NCBI RefSeq assembly: GCF_003946025.1
Contig: NZ_RHNR01000020.1
Span: forward strand, 1-41,775
Reading direction: 5' to 3'
Source of the DNA: Lacticaseibacillus songhuajiangensis
GTDB lineage: Bacteria; Bacillota; Bacilli; Lactobacillales; Lactobacillaceae
Length of the DNA stretch: 41,775 nt
Below are positions 23,980 through 35,563 of the stretch, piece by piece. Below the pieces are notes generated by a model, which worked only from the letters and a program-made list of their open reading frames with translations, was not told where the DNA came from and ran no database searches. A program made the translations under genes and the position numbers. Every line of letters starts with the position of its first letter. Within the stretch, counting starts at the first letter, position 1.

Positions 23980-24401
23980 CAGCAACCGTCACGACCATCA
24001 GCGCGTTGTTGCCCCTGATTGAGCAGCAGCTCAGTCCCCTCACAATTAGCGGGGAAGCCATGCACACCCTGCAAAAGGTTGCAATCGTGCGCAACCGCCC
24101 CTACTCCCCGCTCACCAAACTGTCCCTGGGCAGCGACTCCTGGTTGGCTACGCACCTGCGCAAGCATTTTGCCAGTGAACCCGGCGGTCGCCAAGAGCTG
24201 GAGATTCTGCCGGTAGAACAGGCGCAGTTAAGCAGCATCGCTGAGCTTGATGAAACGCAAACTGCCGCACTCGTGCAAGCAATCAACAAGGATTACCAAA
24301 CGGTGCTCCACGCCGACCACATCTCCTTAACCCGCACGGAGAAACCCGCAAAACCGGGTTACCAAAAAATGCCCAGCAAGTATGAAAAATATCTCAAGTA
24401 A
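23976..24401 (+). CDS. Hypothetical protein coupled to the deacylase (141 aa)
   Basis: A 141-residue soluble protein whose ATG sits in the ATGA overlap with the deacylase stop, so it is translated by coupling. It begins MTATVTTISALLPLIEQQ and ends KPGYQKMPSKYEKYLK. The mid part has LQKVAIVRNRPYSPLTKLSLGSDSWLATHLRKHFA, a mix of strand and helix. No signal peptide or membrane segment. I do not recognise the family. The tight coupling suggests a shared pathway with the deacylase or a partner protein. Confidence 0.7.
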   Translation: MTATVTTISALLPLIEQQLSPLTISGEAMHTLQKVAIVRNRPYSPLTKLSLGSDSWLATHLRKHFASEPGGRQELEILPVEQAQLSSIAELDETQTAALVQAINKDYQTVLHADHISLTRTEKPAKPGYQKMPSKYEKYLK

Positions 24402-24405
24402 CTTC

Positions 24406-24435
24406 AGTCTCGCCGCGTTGGCGAGGCTATTTTTG
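24406..24435 (+). terminator. Terminator of the deacylase operon
   Basis: CTCGCC / GGCGAG around GCGTT, then GCTATTTTT. It lies a few bases after the stop at 24401. Confidence 0.8.
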
Positions 24436-24442
24436 TGCAATC

Positions 24443-24469
24443 AAAAGGCCACGCTTTGCGCGTGGCCTT
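24443..24469 (-). terminator. Terminator of the rodA operon
   Basis: AAAAGGCCACGC / GCGTGGCCTT around TTTGC, six bases after the rodA stop on the minus strand with TTTT following. Confidence 0.85.
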
Positions 24470-24474
24470 CTTCG

Positions 24475-25695
24475 TCAAACCTTTTTAGGTTGCGGACTAC
24501 CAAATTCATCGTCCCGACTAAACATATAACTTTGATGGTGATAGCGCATCGACAGTACCATACCGACCGATAACATGTTGGCCAGCAGGAACGAGCCCCC
24601 CTGACTCACAAATGGCAGGGGAATACCTGTCAGTGGCAGCAGTCCGATGTTCATCCCAATGTTTTCCAGAACGTGGAACATAATCATCATGATGACGCCC
24701 GTCGAAATGTACGCGTAGAACTCGTTCTTTGTGTCGAAGGTCACGCGCACCATCTGGTAAATCAGCAGGAAGTAGAGCAGAATCAGCGCAGCTGCGCCAA
24801 TGAAGCCCATGGTCTCCCCGATAACGGAGAAAATCATGTCCGACTCCTGCACGGGCACGGTGACCTTCAGGTTGCCCAACCCGCTTCCGGTGAGTTGACC
24901 GGAGCCAATGGCCTTCATTGCCTGCCAAATTTGGTAGGAGTCCCCAGAAGTTGCCCCCGAGGGGTTGAGCCAGGAGTCGATGCGGGCGAACTGGTAAGCC
25001 TGAAAGCCAACGTGCCGCAAGAGCACCCGACCCCAAGTTTGGGTGGCCATGAAGAGCGCACCGCCGCCGATCAGGATGGCGCCCCCACCAATAGGTGCAA
25101 TAATTTTCCAGGTCACCCCGGAAACCAGGACAATTCCCGCGAAGATTGCCAGGAACACCAGTGTCGTCCCCAAATCATGCTGCAAAAGCAGTAAGGCAAC
25201 AACAGGGAGCGTCCACGCCAGCATTTTGCCAATCAGGAGCCAGTCGTTCTTGGTTGTGTGCGGCATTGCCGTATTGTGCAAGGTGACAACGCGACTCAGC
25301 ATCAGAATGAACGCCGGCTTCATCACCTCACTGGGTTGAAACGTAATGGGTCCGAATGCAAACCACGACTTGGCACCGGTTTTAGCGGCAACCGCGCGGT
25401 TATAGAAAATCAAAACGGCGATCAGGAGGAATATCCCGAGGGCGAACAGGTACGGCGCAATCCGCCACAGTTGCTCGGCATCAAAGCGCATCACGAAGAC
25501 CACCCCAATACCCCCAATGACGTACCAAACCAGTTGCATAATCACAGCGCGAATGGCCGTACTGCTGGGACTCGTGTAGGAAATGGCCATGTAGATGGCT
25601 GCCATTCCAATCAGGCCCAGAAGCATGATGGTCATGATGATGCCGTAGTCAATGCGGTCGCCCTGTTCCTTTTCTTGGTTCACTTGCTTTGTCAC
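24475..25695 (-). CDS. RodA-type peptidoglycan glycosyltransferase (SEDS family)
   Basis: A 406-residue SEDS protein with ten membrane segments. It polymerises lipid II for elongation of the cell wall together with a class B PBP and the Mbl/MreB system. Family blocks: SWFAFGPITFQPSE after TM3, DLGTTLVFLAIF, FSVIGETMGFIGA, and the C-terminal GIPLPFVSQGGSFLLANMLSVGMVLSM. The start is GTG at 25695 with AAGGAGGCATCCT upstream. The gene is last in a cluster that begins with the Mbl-type actin, which favours RodA over FtsW. Confidence 0.93.
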   Translation of the reverse strand: MTKQVNQEKEQGDRIDYGIIMTIMLLGLIGMAAIYMAISYTSPSSTAIRAVIMQLVWYVIGGIGVVFVMRFDAEQLWRIAPYLFALGIFLLIAVLIFYNRAVAAKTGAKSWFAFGPITFQPSEVMKPAFILMLSRVVTLHNTAMPHTTKNDWLLIGKMLAWTLPVVALLLLQHDLGTTLVFLAIFAGIVLVSGVTWKIIAPIGGGAILIGGGALFMATQTWGRVLLRHVGFQAYQFARIDSWLNPSGATSGDSYQIWQAMKAIGSGQLTGSGLGNLKVTVPVQESDMIFSVIGETMGFIGAAALILLYFLLIYQMVRVTFDTKNEFYAYISTGVIMMIMFHVLENIGMNIGLLPLTGIPLPFVSQGGSFLLANMLSVGMVLSMRYHHQSYMFSRDDEFGSPQPKKV

Positions 25696-25716
25696 AGGAT
25701 GCCTCCTTAAACGTAC

Positions 25717-25938
25717 TTAAGCCTGGTGCAGGTGGTAAGTCGCAATGACGTAATTGACCGCTTCATCTTCAGTTTTGAAGAGCTGGGCGTTGTCAGCACC
25801 TGCGACATACGCCTTAAACTTGCTGCCATCAGGTTCAATTGACCCGATTTCTTTATTGCCAATGTTGAACACAGACACTGTCTGGCCGCCACGCTGGACA
25901 CTATCCATGCTAATTTTAATTTTGCGTTCTTTTCCCAT
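25717..25938 (-). CDS. DUF2969 family protein
   Basis: A 73-residue soluble protein: MGKERKIKISMDSVQRGGQT..., with the small strand-rich body FNIGNKEIGSIEPDG and the closing KTEDEAVNYVIATYHLHQ. This length and pattern match DUF2969, which is confined to Lactobacillales and usually sits between yidD and rodA. AATGGAGGTATC precedes the ATG at 25938; a six-residue longer start lacks a site. Function is unknown. Confidence 0.85.
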   Translation of the reverse strand: MGKERKIKISMDSVQRGGQTVSVFNIGNKEIGSIEPDGSKFKAYVAGADNAQLFKTEDEAVNYVIATYHLHQA

Positions 25939-25952
25939 GATACCTCCATTGA

Positions 25953-26210
25953 TCAATCATGCTGCTTGTCTTGCTCATTACGGCGCAGGCTGAAGTGATC
26001 CGGAACCGGATCGTAGCCCCCACGAACAAAGGGATTACAACGCAAAATGCGGGCAATCCCCATAAGTATGCCTAAAATGGCACCGTGTTTCGTGATGGCC
26101 TGGACAGTGTACGCACTACACGTCGGGTAATACCGACATGATGGCGGCAGCAGCGGTGAAATAAAGTGCTGATAAAAGCGAATTGGTGCAATCACAATCT
26201 TTCTAATCAT
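25953..26210 (-). CDS. Membrane protein insertion efficiency factor YidD
   Basis: An 85-residue YidD. It is a peripheral membrane protein thought to help YidC insert proteins. The hallmark core [18 protein letters not shown] with its Cys pair is present, then [30 protein letters not shown], all canonical. The ATG at 26210 has GGTGAGCG a few bases upstream; a GTG three codons earlier overlaps the epuA stop and lacks a site. It lies 5 bases after the epuA stop. Confidence 0.95.
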   Translation of the reverse strand: MIRKIVIAPIRFYQHFISPLLPPSCRYYPTCSAYTVQAITKHGAILGILMGIARILRCNPFVRGGYDPVPDHFSLRRNEQDKQHD

Positions 26211-26215
26211 GACGC

Positions 26216-26380
26216 TCACCGCAAAAAGTCAAAGATGTGCGTCCAAGTGCTTGGCATGAACACCTGGAAGGGATTGCCCCCACCGATGCCGTAACCAATC
26301 ATTGTACCGAGCACAATCATGAGCAGACAGATCAGAATGATGATACCAATCCACTTCAGCGCGCTGCGGAAATCTGACAT
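26216..26380 (-). CDS. EpuA-family small membrane protein (54 aa)
   Basis: A 54-residue gene. It reads [12 protein letters not shown], a single membrane helix ([20 protein letters not shown]), then [22 protein letters not shown]. The [12 protein letters not shown]...PSTW.HI.DF block is the signature of the EpuA family (Pfam PF11772), often misannotated as an RNA polymerase beta subunit. GGAGGCGGTGCT precedes the ATG at 26380. It sits between the Mbl gene and yidD with gaps of 15 and 5 bases, so it belongs to the cell-shape operon. Confidence 0.9.
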   Translation of the reverse strand: MSDFRSALKWIGIIILICLLMIVLGTMIGYGIGGGNPFQVFMPSTWTHIFDFLR

Positions 26381-26395
26381 AGCACCGCCTCCAGA

Positions 26396-27385
26396 TTAGT
26401 ACTGCTTGTGGTGCGCAATGTTGTCCAAAAGGACACCAGTCCCCAACGCAACAGCGTCCAGTGGGTCTTCTGCGAGCAGCACTGGTACGTGCAATTCGTC
26501 CGCAAAGAGTTCGGAAATCCCCTTGAGCAGGGCACCACCACCAGTGAGCATGACACCACGATCAATGATGTCGGCAGACAGTTCAGGTGGCGTCTTCTCC
26601 AGCACACCCTTAGCAGCGGCAATCACGGCGTTCATCACGTCACTCAGTGCAGTCTGCACTTCAACAGCCGTGACTACGACCTCACGTGGCAAACCGGTCG
26701 CAATGTCGCGACCACGCACTTCCATCGTGGCGTCTTCCTTGGCGTTGTAGACCGCACCAATTTCAATTTTGAGCTGTTCAGCAGTATGTTCACCAATCAG
26801 CAGCTTGTGCTTACTCTTGACGTAGCTGACAATGGCCGCGTCCATCTTGTCACCCGCCAAACGCAGGGACTGACTTGTCACGATTTCGCCCATGGACAAC
26901 ACGGCGACATCAGAGGTCCCACCACCGATATCGATAACCATGTTTCCTTGGGGCTGGAAAATGTCCAAGCCGGCACCAACCGCAGCGACCTTGGGTTCGA
27001 ATTCCAAGTAAACCTTACCGCCGCCGGACTTTTCAGCCGCCTGAATGATGGCCTTCTGTTCGATTGAGGTAATGTTAGTTGGTGCGCAGATCAAAATATT
27101 AGGCTTGCTCAAGAAGCCCTTCACGTTCAATTTATTAATAAAGTACTCGAGCATGGCTTCGGTGATATCGAAGTCCGCAATCACACCGTCCTTGAGCGGA
27201 CGAATGGAGCGAATGTTACCAGGAGTACGGCCAACCATCCGGTAGGCTTCGGCACCAACGGCAACCACCTTGCCCGTCGTGGTATCGATAGCAACGACGG
27301 AAGGTTCGTTCAGAACAATCCCCTTCCCTTTAACGTTGATGAGGACGTTTGCCGTCCCCAAATCGATCCCAATGTCTTTTGCCAT
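26396..27385 (-). CDS. Mbl/MreB-type bacterial actin
   Basis: A 329-residue MreB-family actin that forms membrane filaments and guides side-wall synthesis by RodA and PBPs. Nucleotide-binding blocks: IGIDLGTANVLI (phosphate 1), MVIDIGGGTSDVAVLSMG (phosphate 2), LTGGGALLKGISE (adenosine). Length is typical. GGGGAGCATTAACTC precedes the ATG. Because it follows the atp operon and DUF1146 rather than mreCD, it corresponds to the Mbl-type locus of Bacilli. Downstream genes epuA, yidD, DUF2969 and rodA are closely spaced and likely co-transcribed. Confidence 0.95.
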   Translation of the reverse strand: MAKDIGIDLGTANVLINVKGKGIVLNEPSVVAIDTTTGKVVAVGAEAYRMVGRTPGNIRSIRPLKDGVIADFDITEAMLEYFINKLNVKGFLSKPNILICAPTNITSIEQKAIIQAAEKSGGGKVYLEFEPKVAAVGAGLDIFQPQGNMVIDIGGGTSDVAVLSMGEIVTSQSLRLAGDKMDAAIVSYVKSKHKLLIGEHTAEQLKIEIGAVYNAKEDATMEVRGRDIATGLPREVVVTAVEVQTALSDVMNAVIAAAKGVLEKTPPELSADIIDRGVMLTGGGALLKGISELFADELHVPVLLAEDPLDAVALGTGVLLDNIAHHKQY

Positions 27386-27432
27386 GAGTTAATGCTCCCC
27401 TCAGTTTATATGGCGGTTCAATGACCACCGGT

Positions 27433-27666
27433 TTAAATCAAATATGCCAAGTTCCGAACCGCCGCAATCAGCGCTAGGAAGCAAGACGACACGAGGTAAC
27501 CAAGACCAACCGCAACAAAAAACAGCAACAGTTGCCCTTCGCGAACCCGATTTGGTTTCAGTAACTTGTCAAAACGCAAAGCAATCAGCGTGCGCCACAC
27601 CATCACGATGAAAATGAGGTGTGAAAATATTGTCAACACTGCGTTTACTCCGAATGATTGTTCCAT
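27433..27666 (-). CDS. DUF1146 (YwzB-like) membrane protein
   Basis: A 77-residue protein with two membrane segments (AVLTIFSHLIFIVMVWRTLIAL and LLFFVAVGLGYLVSSCFLALIA) separated by the basic loop FDKLLKPNRVREGQ. This is the YwzB/DUF1146 family, nearly always located just after atpC in Bacilli. GGAGGATTCGGTA precedes the ATG. Its function is unknown. Here a 1-kb intergenic region holding two structured elements separates it from atpC. Confidence 0.88.
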   Translation of the reverse strand: MEQSFGVNAVLTIFSHLIFIVMVWRTLIALRFDKLLKPNRVREGQLLLFFVAVGLGYLVSSCFLALIAAVRNLAYLI

Positions 27667-27782
27667 TACCGAATCCTCCGCGTTAATGATACCAAAAAAA
27701 TCGTGGTTTCAAAAGCGCGTTCGCTCTTGTGTTGCTTAATAAAGGGTAAAACCAACAAAATTGAGTCTTTTTTGCAGATTTT

Positions 27783-28122
27783 CGCTGTCCGTCAGCGTGA
27801 GTCATGAAATTTTCATCCGCAAGGATGCAGGAATTGAGAATAGTGGGGTAGACCGAAGGTCGGGTCTGGTGCGGATTGGCTTCGCAGGCAGGAACTCCGT
27901 TAGCGGGGACCGTTCCAGCCGGCTACGCCGTCTTCCACTGGGGATATTGCCGCAAACCCAGCGTCAATATCCCGCTCCCGATAAAATTGGCGGTGTACCC
28001 CCTGACGAAAATCATGTCGGGAATACACCGCCAATTTTATTTTCGCTAACTCCGTCCCTGCCCGCTACGCCAATCCACCCCAGACCCTATGTGCATTCAC
28101 AATACTGTGGTGGTGTTATTTC
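27783..28122 (+). repeat. Structured element, copy R2
   Basis: It opens with CGCTGTCCGTCAGCG (27783-27797), then CATCC-GCAA-GGATG (27814-27827) and GACC-GAA-GGTC (27851-27861). A closing stem of 31 nt pairs 27862-27892 with 28057-28087 (24 of 31) and continues with GTTAGCG/CGCTAAC (27899-27905 with 28044-28050). Inside are CGGC-TAC-GCCG, a GGATATTG/CAATATCC hairpin, and a 60-nt hairpin with 17 perfect base pairs (27981-28040). After the stem the tail carries CTGTGGTGGT, as in R1. Interior modules differ from R1 but match R4. Confidence 0.8.
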
Positions 28123-28299
28123 CGGGCGACGTTAACCTGATGATTTCATATCATGTGCGGTGTGACACATCAACGAACCGGCAGACACAGTGACAATGAC
28201 CCAACACCTTCTGTCACCGTGATTTCAATCTCTAATTGAGGTCAATGTGACTCGTAACCGTCGCGCAATCGTTAGTCTTACTGTCCCCACTCAATAACG

Positions 28300-28632
28300 T
28301 GTCGGTCACGGAGGTGGCGGTGTGCTTGGGCGAAGCGCAGGGAACGGAGTCGGGCGAAAAGATGATTGTTTGGAGACAGGACGGCCGCACTTGCCGTCGT
28401 GGCTGCACACAATCATCTCGGGAGCGCGGAGTTGACGCTGTTCTTGCGGCAACTCCGCCAGTGGAAGACCGCGATAGCGGGCTGAAGCGGTCCCCGCCCG
28501 ACGTAGTTCCCGGAGCGCAGCCCAAGCGCACCACCACCGGAGTTGCCGACCCCACCGCCTTGCGGCGTTGTGAAAGCTGCTTAAAGTGCAGGTCGCACCC
28601 TTGCAGGCACGGACTTACGCTGCCGGACAGTA
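28300..28632 (-). repeat. Structured element, copy R4
   Basis: Read on the minus strand from 28632: CTACTGTCCGGCAGCG, a CGCC-GCAA-GGCG hairpin, then GTCGGCAACTCCGG. The closing stem pairs about 28495-28540 with 28314-28356. Its interior order (GGGACCG, TCTTCCACTGG, TTGCCGCAA, CAGCGTCAA, CGCTCCCGA) is the same as in R2. The terminal hairpin is 57 nt (28361-28417), with an unrelated stem sequence. The copy faces R2 in inverted orientation and abuts the atp terminator. Confidence 0.78.
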
Positions 28633-28636
28633 GCAC

Positions 28637-28665
28637 AAAAAAACGCCCCTGCAAGCAGGAACGTT
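28637..28665 (-). terminator. Terminator of the ATP synthase operon
   Basis: On the minus strand CGTTCCTGC / GCAGGGGCG around TT is followed by seven Ts. It lies 12 bases past the atpC stop. Confidence 0.88.
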
Positions 28666-28676
28666 TCGTGTCGTAC

Positions 28677-29108
28677 TTAGATACTCTTTTTGACGTTGAT
28701 TCGGTTGAGCGCCCGCTGCAGTGCAACTTGTGCACGGAGCAGGTCATCAACGTTGTGTTCTTCCTTAGCAGCATCAATCCGGCGCTGGGCACGCTCACGC
28801 GCAGCCTCAGCACGGGTCAGGTCGATGTCGCGCGCACGTTCAGCAGAGTCCGCGATGATGGAGGCCACATTGTCCTTCATCTCCATGAACCCACCGTTAA
28901 CGGCAATCCGGTCTTCATGACCAGGTTTGTCAACACGCTGAACACGTACTTCACCAATCTGCAGAGGAGCCACGATCGGCTCGTGGTTAGCCATAATGCC
29001 GAGGTCACCATCGGTTGAGCGTACAACGACCATCGTAGCGTGGTGATCATACACCAAGCCGTCAGGCGTCACGATGTTGACGTTCAGCACGTGCTTATCG
29101 TCAGCCAT
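28677..29108 (-). CDS. F-type ATP synthase epsilon subunit
   Basis: A 143-residue AtpC. The N-terminal beta sandwich starts VLNVNIVTPDGLVYDHHATMVVVRSTDGDLGIMANHEP, and the C-terminal helical hairpin begins near ADSAERARDIDLTRAEAARERAQRRI. It couples rotation and can inhibit ATP hydrolysis. GGGGGAGCGAC precedes the ATG, 11 bases after the atpD stop. Last gene of the operon. Confidence 0.97.
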   Translation of the reverse strand: MADDKHVLNVNIVTPDGLVYDHHATMVVVRSTDGDLGIMANHEPIVAPLQIGEVRVQRVDKPGHEDRIAVNGGFMEMKDNVASIIADSAERARDIDLTRAEAARERAQRRIDAAKEEHNVDDLLRAQVALQRALNRINVKKSI

Positions 29109-29119
29109 GTCGCTCCCCC

Positions 29120-31494
<2,375 letters not shown>

Positions 31495-31505
31495 GGGTGC
31501 ACCTC

Positions 31506-33035
<1,530 letters not shown>

Positions 33036-33043
33036 CTAAATAT

Positions 33044-33589
33044 CTAATGTGCTAGTAGTTTTGCACGAATCTTGTTGATTTGGGTGCGAACGGTACCGTC
33101 AATCACAAGATTGGCTGCTTCTACCCGAACACCACCAATAATCTCGCTATCAACGTTTGACTGAAGCTGCGCGGTTTGCACACCCAGCTTCTTAGCAACG
33201 GCGCTAGCAATCTTTGCTTCCTGCTCAGCAGAAAGCGCAATGGCGGTGGTTACCGTTCCGGTAACAATACCGGCGGCTGCCTGCATCCGCTGCTTGTAAT
33301 CATCAATGATTGCAGGCAGCGCCGCGATGCGACCGTAGTCAAACACCATCTGCAACAGATTGGCGACAAGTTGACTTGCGCCCTGCTTGAGTGTATCAAG
33401 CAGCTTCTGCCGAGCTGCTGGTGTCAGTTCCGGCGCGGATAGAGCTGCTACAAGCTTTGGCGTCGCGGTGACTACAGCAGCAAGCTGCTGCAGATCGTCC
33501 TGGACCAAATCTACTTGCTTTGTTTCGCTAGCGAGAGCGAAAAGTGCCGCTCCGTACCGTGGGGCAACGATTGCATTCGTAAGCGCCAT
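33044..33589 (-). CDS. F-type ATP synthase delta subunit
   Basis: A 181-residue peripheral-stalk subunit. N-terminal helical part VAPRYGAALFALASETKQVDLVQDDLQQL and C-terminal AEQEAKIASAVAKKLG...NVDSEIIGGVRVEAANLVIDGTVRTQINKIR are typical. The ATG at 33589 is preferred, with AGGTGATTAGT upstream; a GTG at 33598 would overlap the atpF stop. The gene begins 2 bases from the atpF stop, implying coupled translation. Confidence 0.94.
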   Translation of the reverse strand: MALTNAIVAPRYGAALFALASETKQVDLVQDDLQQLAAVVTATPKLVAALSAPELTPAARQKLLDTLKQGASQLVANLLQMVFDYGRIAALPAIIDDYKQRMQAAAGIVTGTVTTAIALSAEQEAKIASAVAKKLGVQTAQLQSNVDSEIIGGVRVEAANLVIDGTVRTQINKIRAKLLAH

Positions 33590-33590
33590 A

Positions 33591-34094
33591 CTAATCACCT
33601 AACCCTTTGATGTAATCGTCAATGAGGGCTTGCTGATCTTCGGCCTTAAGGGACTTCCCAATAATCTTGCTGGCGATGGTAACAGACAAGTCTGCAACCT
33701 GATCGCGAGCACCATTAAGCGCGTCCTGCTTAGCCTGAGCGATGTCCTGCTGTGCCTTACTTTTAATGCTGCTTGCCTCTTCGTGGGCAGCGGCAACGAT
33801 TTCCTTTTCCTGCTTTTCACCGTTGGCCTTCGCGTTGTTCACAATCGTGACCGCTTCGGCCTGGGTGTTCTTCAGTTCGTCCTGACGCTTTGCAAGCAAA
33901 TCCTGTGCTTCCGCACGGGACTTGTCAGCGTAGTCCAGGTCGCCAGTGATTTTGTCCTGACGGGCCGCCATCATGCCGACAACTGGCTTCCAGGCAAACT
34001 TGCCCACAAGCAGCATCAGAACGATGAAGGTCAAAAGACCGAACAGGAAATCGCCAAGCTCAAGGCCAGCGGCACCAATTAATCCGTAAATCAT
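33591..34094 (-). CDS. F-type ATP synthase b subunit
   Basis: A 167-residue b subunit: a membrane segment near residues 11-31 (LELGDFLFGLLTFIVLMLLVG), then a long charged helix to the end that dimerises as the stator (ARQDKITGDLDYADKSRAEAQDLLAKRQ). GGGAGTGGCATAG precedes the ATG. Confidence 0.95.
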   Translation of the reverse strand: MIYGLIGAAGLELGDFLFGLLTFIVLMLLVGKFAWKPVVGMMAARQDKITGDLDYADKSRAEAQDLLAKRQDELKNTQAEAVTIVNNAKANGEKQEKEIVAAAHEEASSIKSKAQQDIAQAKQDALNGARDQVADLSVTIASKIIGKSLKAEDQQALIDDYIKGLGD

Positions 34095-34129
34095 CTATGC
34101 CACTCCCTTTCCTAAGTTTGGCTTCACAA

Positions 34130-34342
34130 TTACATGAAGAGGATCAGGAATGAGATAGCAATCGCGATGATAGGAACAGCTTCGATCAGACCAACACCAA
34201 GAAGCATGGTCCCACGGAGTTGACCGGACAATTCTGGCTGACGGGCCATGCTTTCGATGGTCTTACCAATAACCTGCCCGTTACCATAACCTGCGGCGAG
34301 GGCTGCGATACCAGCTACGATAGCTGCTGCGAGTTCTTTCAT
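34130..34342 (-). CDS. F-type ATP synthase c subunit
   Basis: A 70-residue hairpin of two membrane helices forming the rotor ring. The first helix is glycine-rich ([18 protein letters not shown]), the loop has ARQPE, and the proton-carrying Glu54 is seen in [10 protein letters not shown]. The residue context (no Na+-site Gln/Ser-Thr pattern that I can make out) suggests protons, but this is inference. GGAGGAAGAAACACTC precedes the ATG. Confidence 0.97.
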   Translation of the reverse strand: MKELAAAIVAGIAALAAGYGNGQVIGKTIESMARQPELSGQLRGTMLLGVGLIEAVPIIAIAISFLILFM

Positions 34343-34364
34343 GAGTGTTTCTTCCTCCTAAAAA

Positions 34365-35084
34365 CTATTCTGAGACTGCCTTGTGAGACATGTAAACTGT
34401 CCCAAGTGTAACAAAGATATATGCTTGGATACTACCAATGAAGACTGAGAACCCTTGCCATACCATTTCGACAATAAACCCAAATGGGAACGCGACGAAT
34501 GCCGCGTGACCGCCCATGAGCCCCAGGTTACGAATGAGCATAACCAGAACTTCACCGGCGAAGATGTTACCGTACAAACGCAAAGACAGCGTCATAAAGT
34601 TGGTAAACTCTTCAAGTAAGTTGATTGGCGCCATGAATGCCATTGGTGTGACATATCCCTTGAGATAACCCTTGAAGCCCTTGTTCTTAACGCCATAGTA
34701 ATGGGAAAGAACGAGAACAATCATCGCTAAGGTCATCGTGATGAGCGGACTTGCCGTTGGGGAATGGAACCAGGTGTAGCCGTCAATTTTGACGTCAATG
34801 AACAACCCAAGTTGGTTCATCATGAAGACGAACAGGAACATCGTAAAAATAAATAGCTTAAAGGTGTTCCCTTCCTTACCAGGCATTTCACCCTTCACAA
34901 TGCCATTAGTGAAATCAATGATCCATTCCAACAGATTCTGCTTACCGCCTGGCCGTAATTTCGGTTTGCGAGACAGGTAGAATACCAGCAGGAAAACAAC
35001 GACGGCGGCAATCAGCATCGGAATGTCATTTGCAAGGTTGAACCGAACGGGTCCAAGTTGCAATTCGGGATACTTATCGTTCAC
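34365..35084 (-). CDS. F-type ATP synthase a subunit
   Basis: A 239-residue stator channel with five to six membrane segments. The essential Arg is in LSLRLYGNIFAGEVL. The start is GTG at 35084, set by GAAGGAGGTGAATTCT immediately upstream (VNDKYPELQLGPVRF as N-terminus). A longer frame reaching 35186 has no ribosome site and runs over the leader. First gene of the operon; no atpI gene is found upstream. Confidence 0.95.
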   Translation of the reverse strand: MNDKYPELQLGPVRFNLANDIPMLIAAVVVFLLVFYLSRKPKLRPGGKQNLLEWIIDFTNGIVKGEMPGKEGNTFKLFIFTMFLFVFMMNQLGLFIDVKIDGYTWFHSPTASPLITMTLAMIVLVLSHYYGVKNKGFKGYLKGYVTPMAFMAPINLLEEFTNFMTLSLRLYGNIFAGEVLVMLIRNLGLMGGHAAFVAFPFGFIVEMVWQGFSVFIGSIQAYIFVTLGTVYMSHKAVSE

Positions 35085-35522
35085 AGAATTCACCTCCTTC
35101 TTGAAAATTGAATTCCAATGCACCCTTTCAGGACGCGATGGGTATAAAATTTTCTCTTTTTGCGGATTTTGCAGACTACCCCACAAAATACACTGATAAC
35201 TCTAACACCTTGTCAGCAAAAAGACAAAGCAAAAAGCCTTAGCGGTGGGGCTTCACCGTGTTTGACAGCGAAAGCGTTTTAACTTCAATAAAGACGGCAC
35301 TTTTTACCAAATTCCGGGTATGACGGCGTGTCATTTTTCAGATAAAAGTGGCAAAATGTCGCAAAATATTTTTGATATTTGCCGGAATATGCTTGTCAGG
35401 ACGCATTGCATCATTCTCATTATTTTCAGAAAAATGCAGGTTTTCACTACGAAAGAAGCAATTTTCCTGAATATCTGCACATACAGTAGGGCAGCCACCA
35501 GCAATCCAGAGCGTACAAAAAT
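35085..35522 (-). promoter_or_regulatory. Leader and promoter region of the ATP synthase operon
   Basis: No gene is visible. On the minus strand a possible promoter is CTGACA (35216-35211) with TGTATT (35192-35187), spacing 18, leaving a leader of about 100 bases. Upstream of it a short hairpin AAGCC/GGCTT followed by TTTTT lies near 35228-35252. A cre-like sequence lies at 35268-35282. The remaining AT-rich stretch 35300-35520 shows nothing I can name. Confidence 0.4.
35268..35282. promoter_or_regulatory. cre-like site (CcpA) upstream of the atp operon
   Basis: GCGAAAGCGTTTTAA differs by about two positions from the catabolite-responsive element consensus (TGWAARCGYTWNCA type). Located about 55 bases upstream of the putative -35 box. 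Suggests carbon control of the operon. Confidence 0.4.
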
Positions 35523-35552
35523 GGCCCACCCTCAGTTGACTGAGTGCGGACC
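35523..35552 (-). terminator. Terminator of upp
   Basis: On the minus strand GGTCCGCACTCAGT and ACTGAGGGTGGGCC form an imperfect stem around CA, followed by ATTTTTG. About 12 bases after the upp stop. Confidence 0.75.
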
Positions 35553-35563
35553 TACCTTGCTAA

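Noticed and set aside
28232..29018. Long open frames (193 and 239 codons) across element R4 and atpC on opposite strands
   Set aside because: They are shadows of GC-rich palindromic DNA and of atpC; no start signals.
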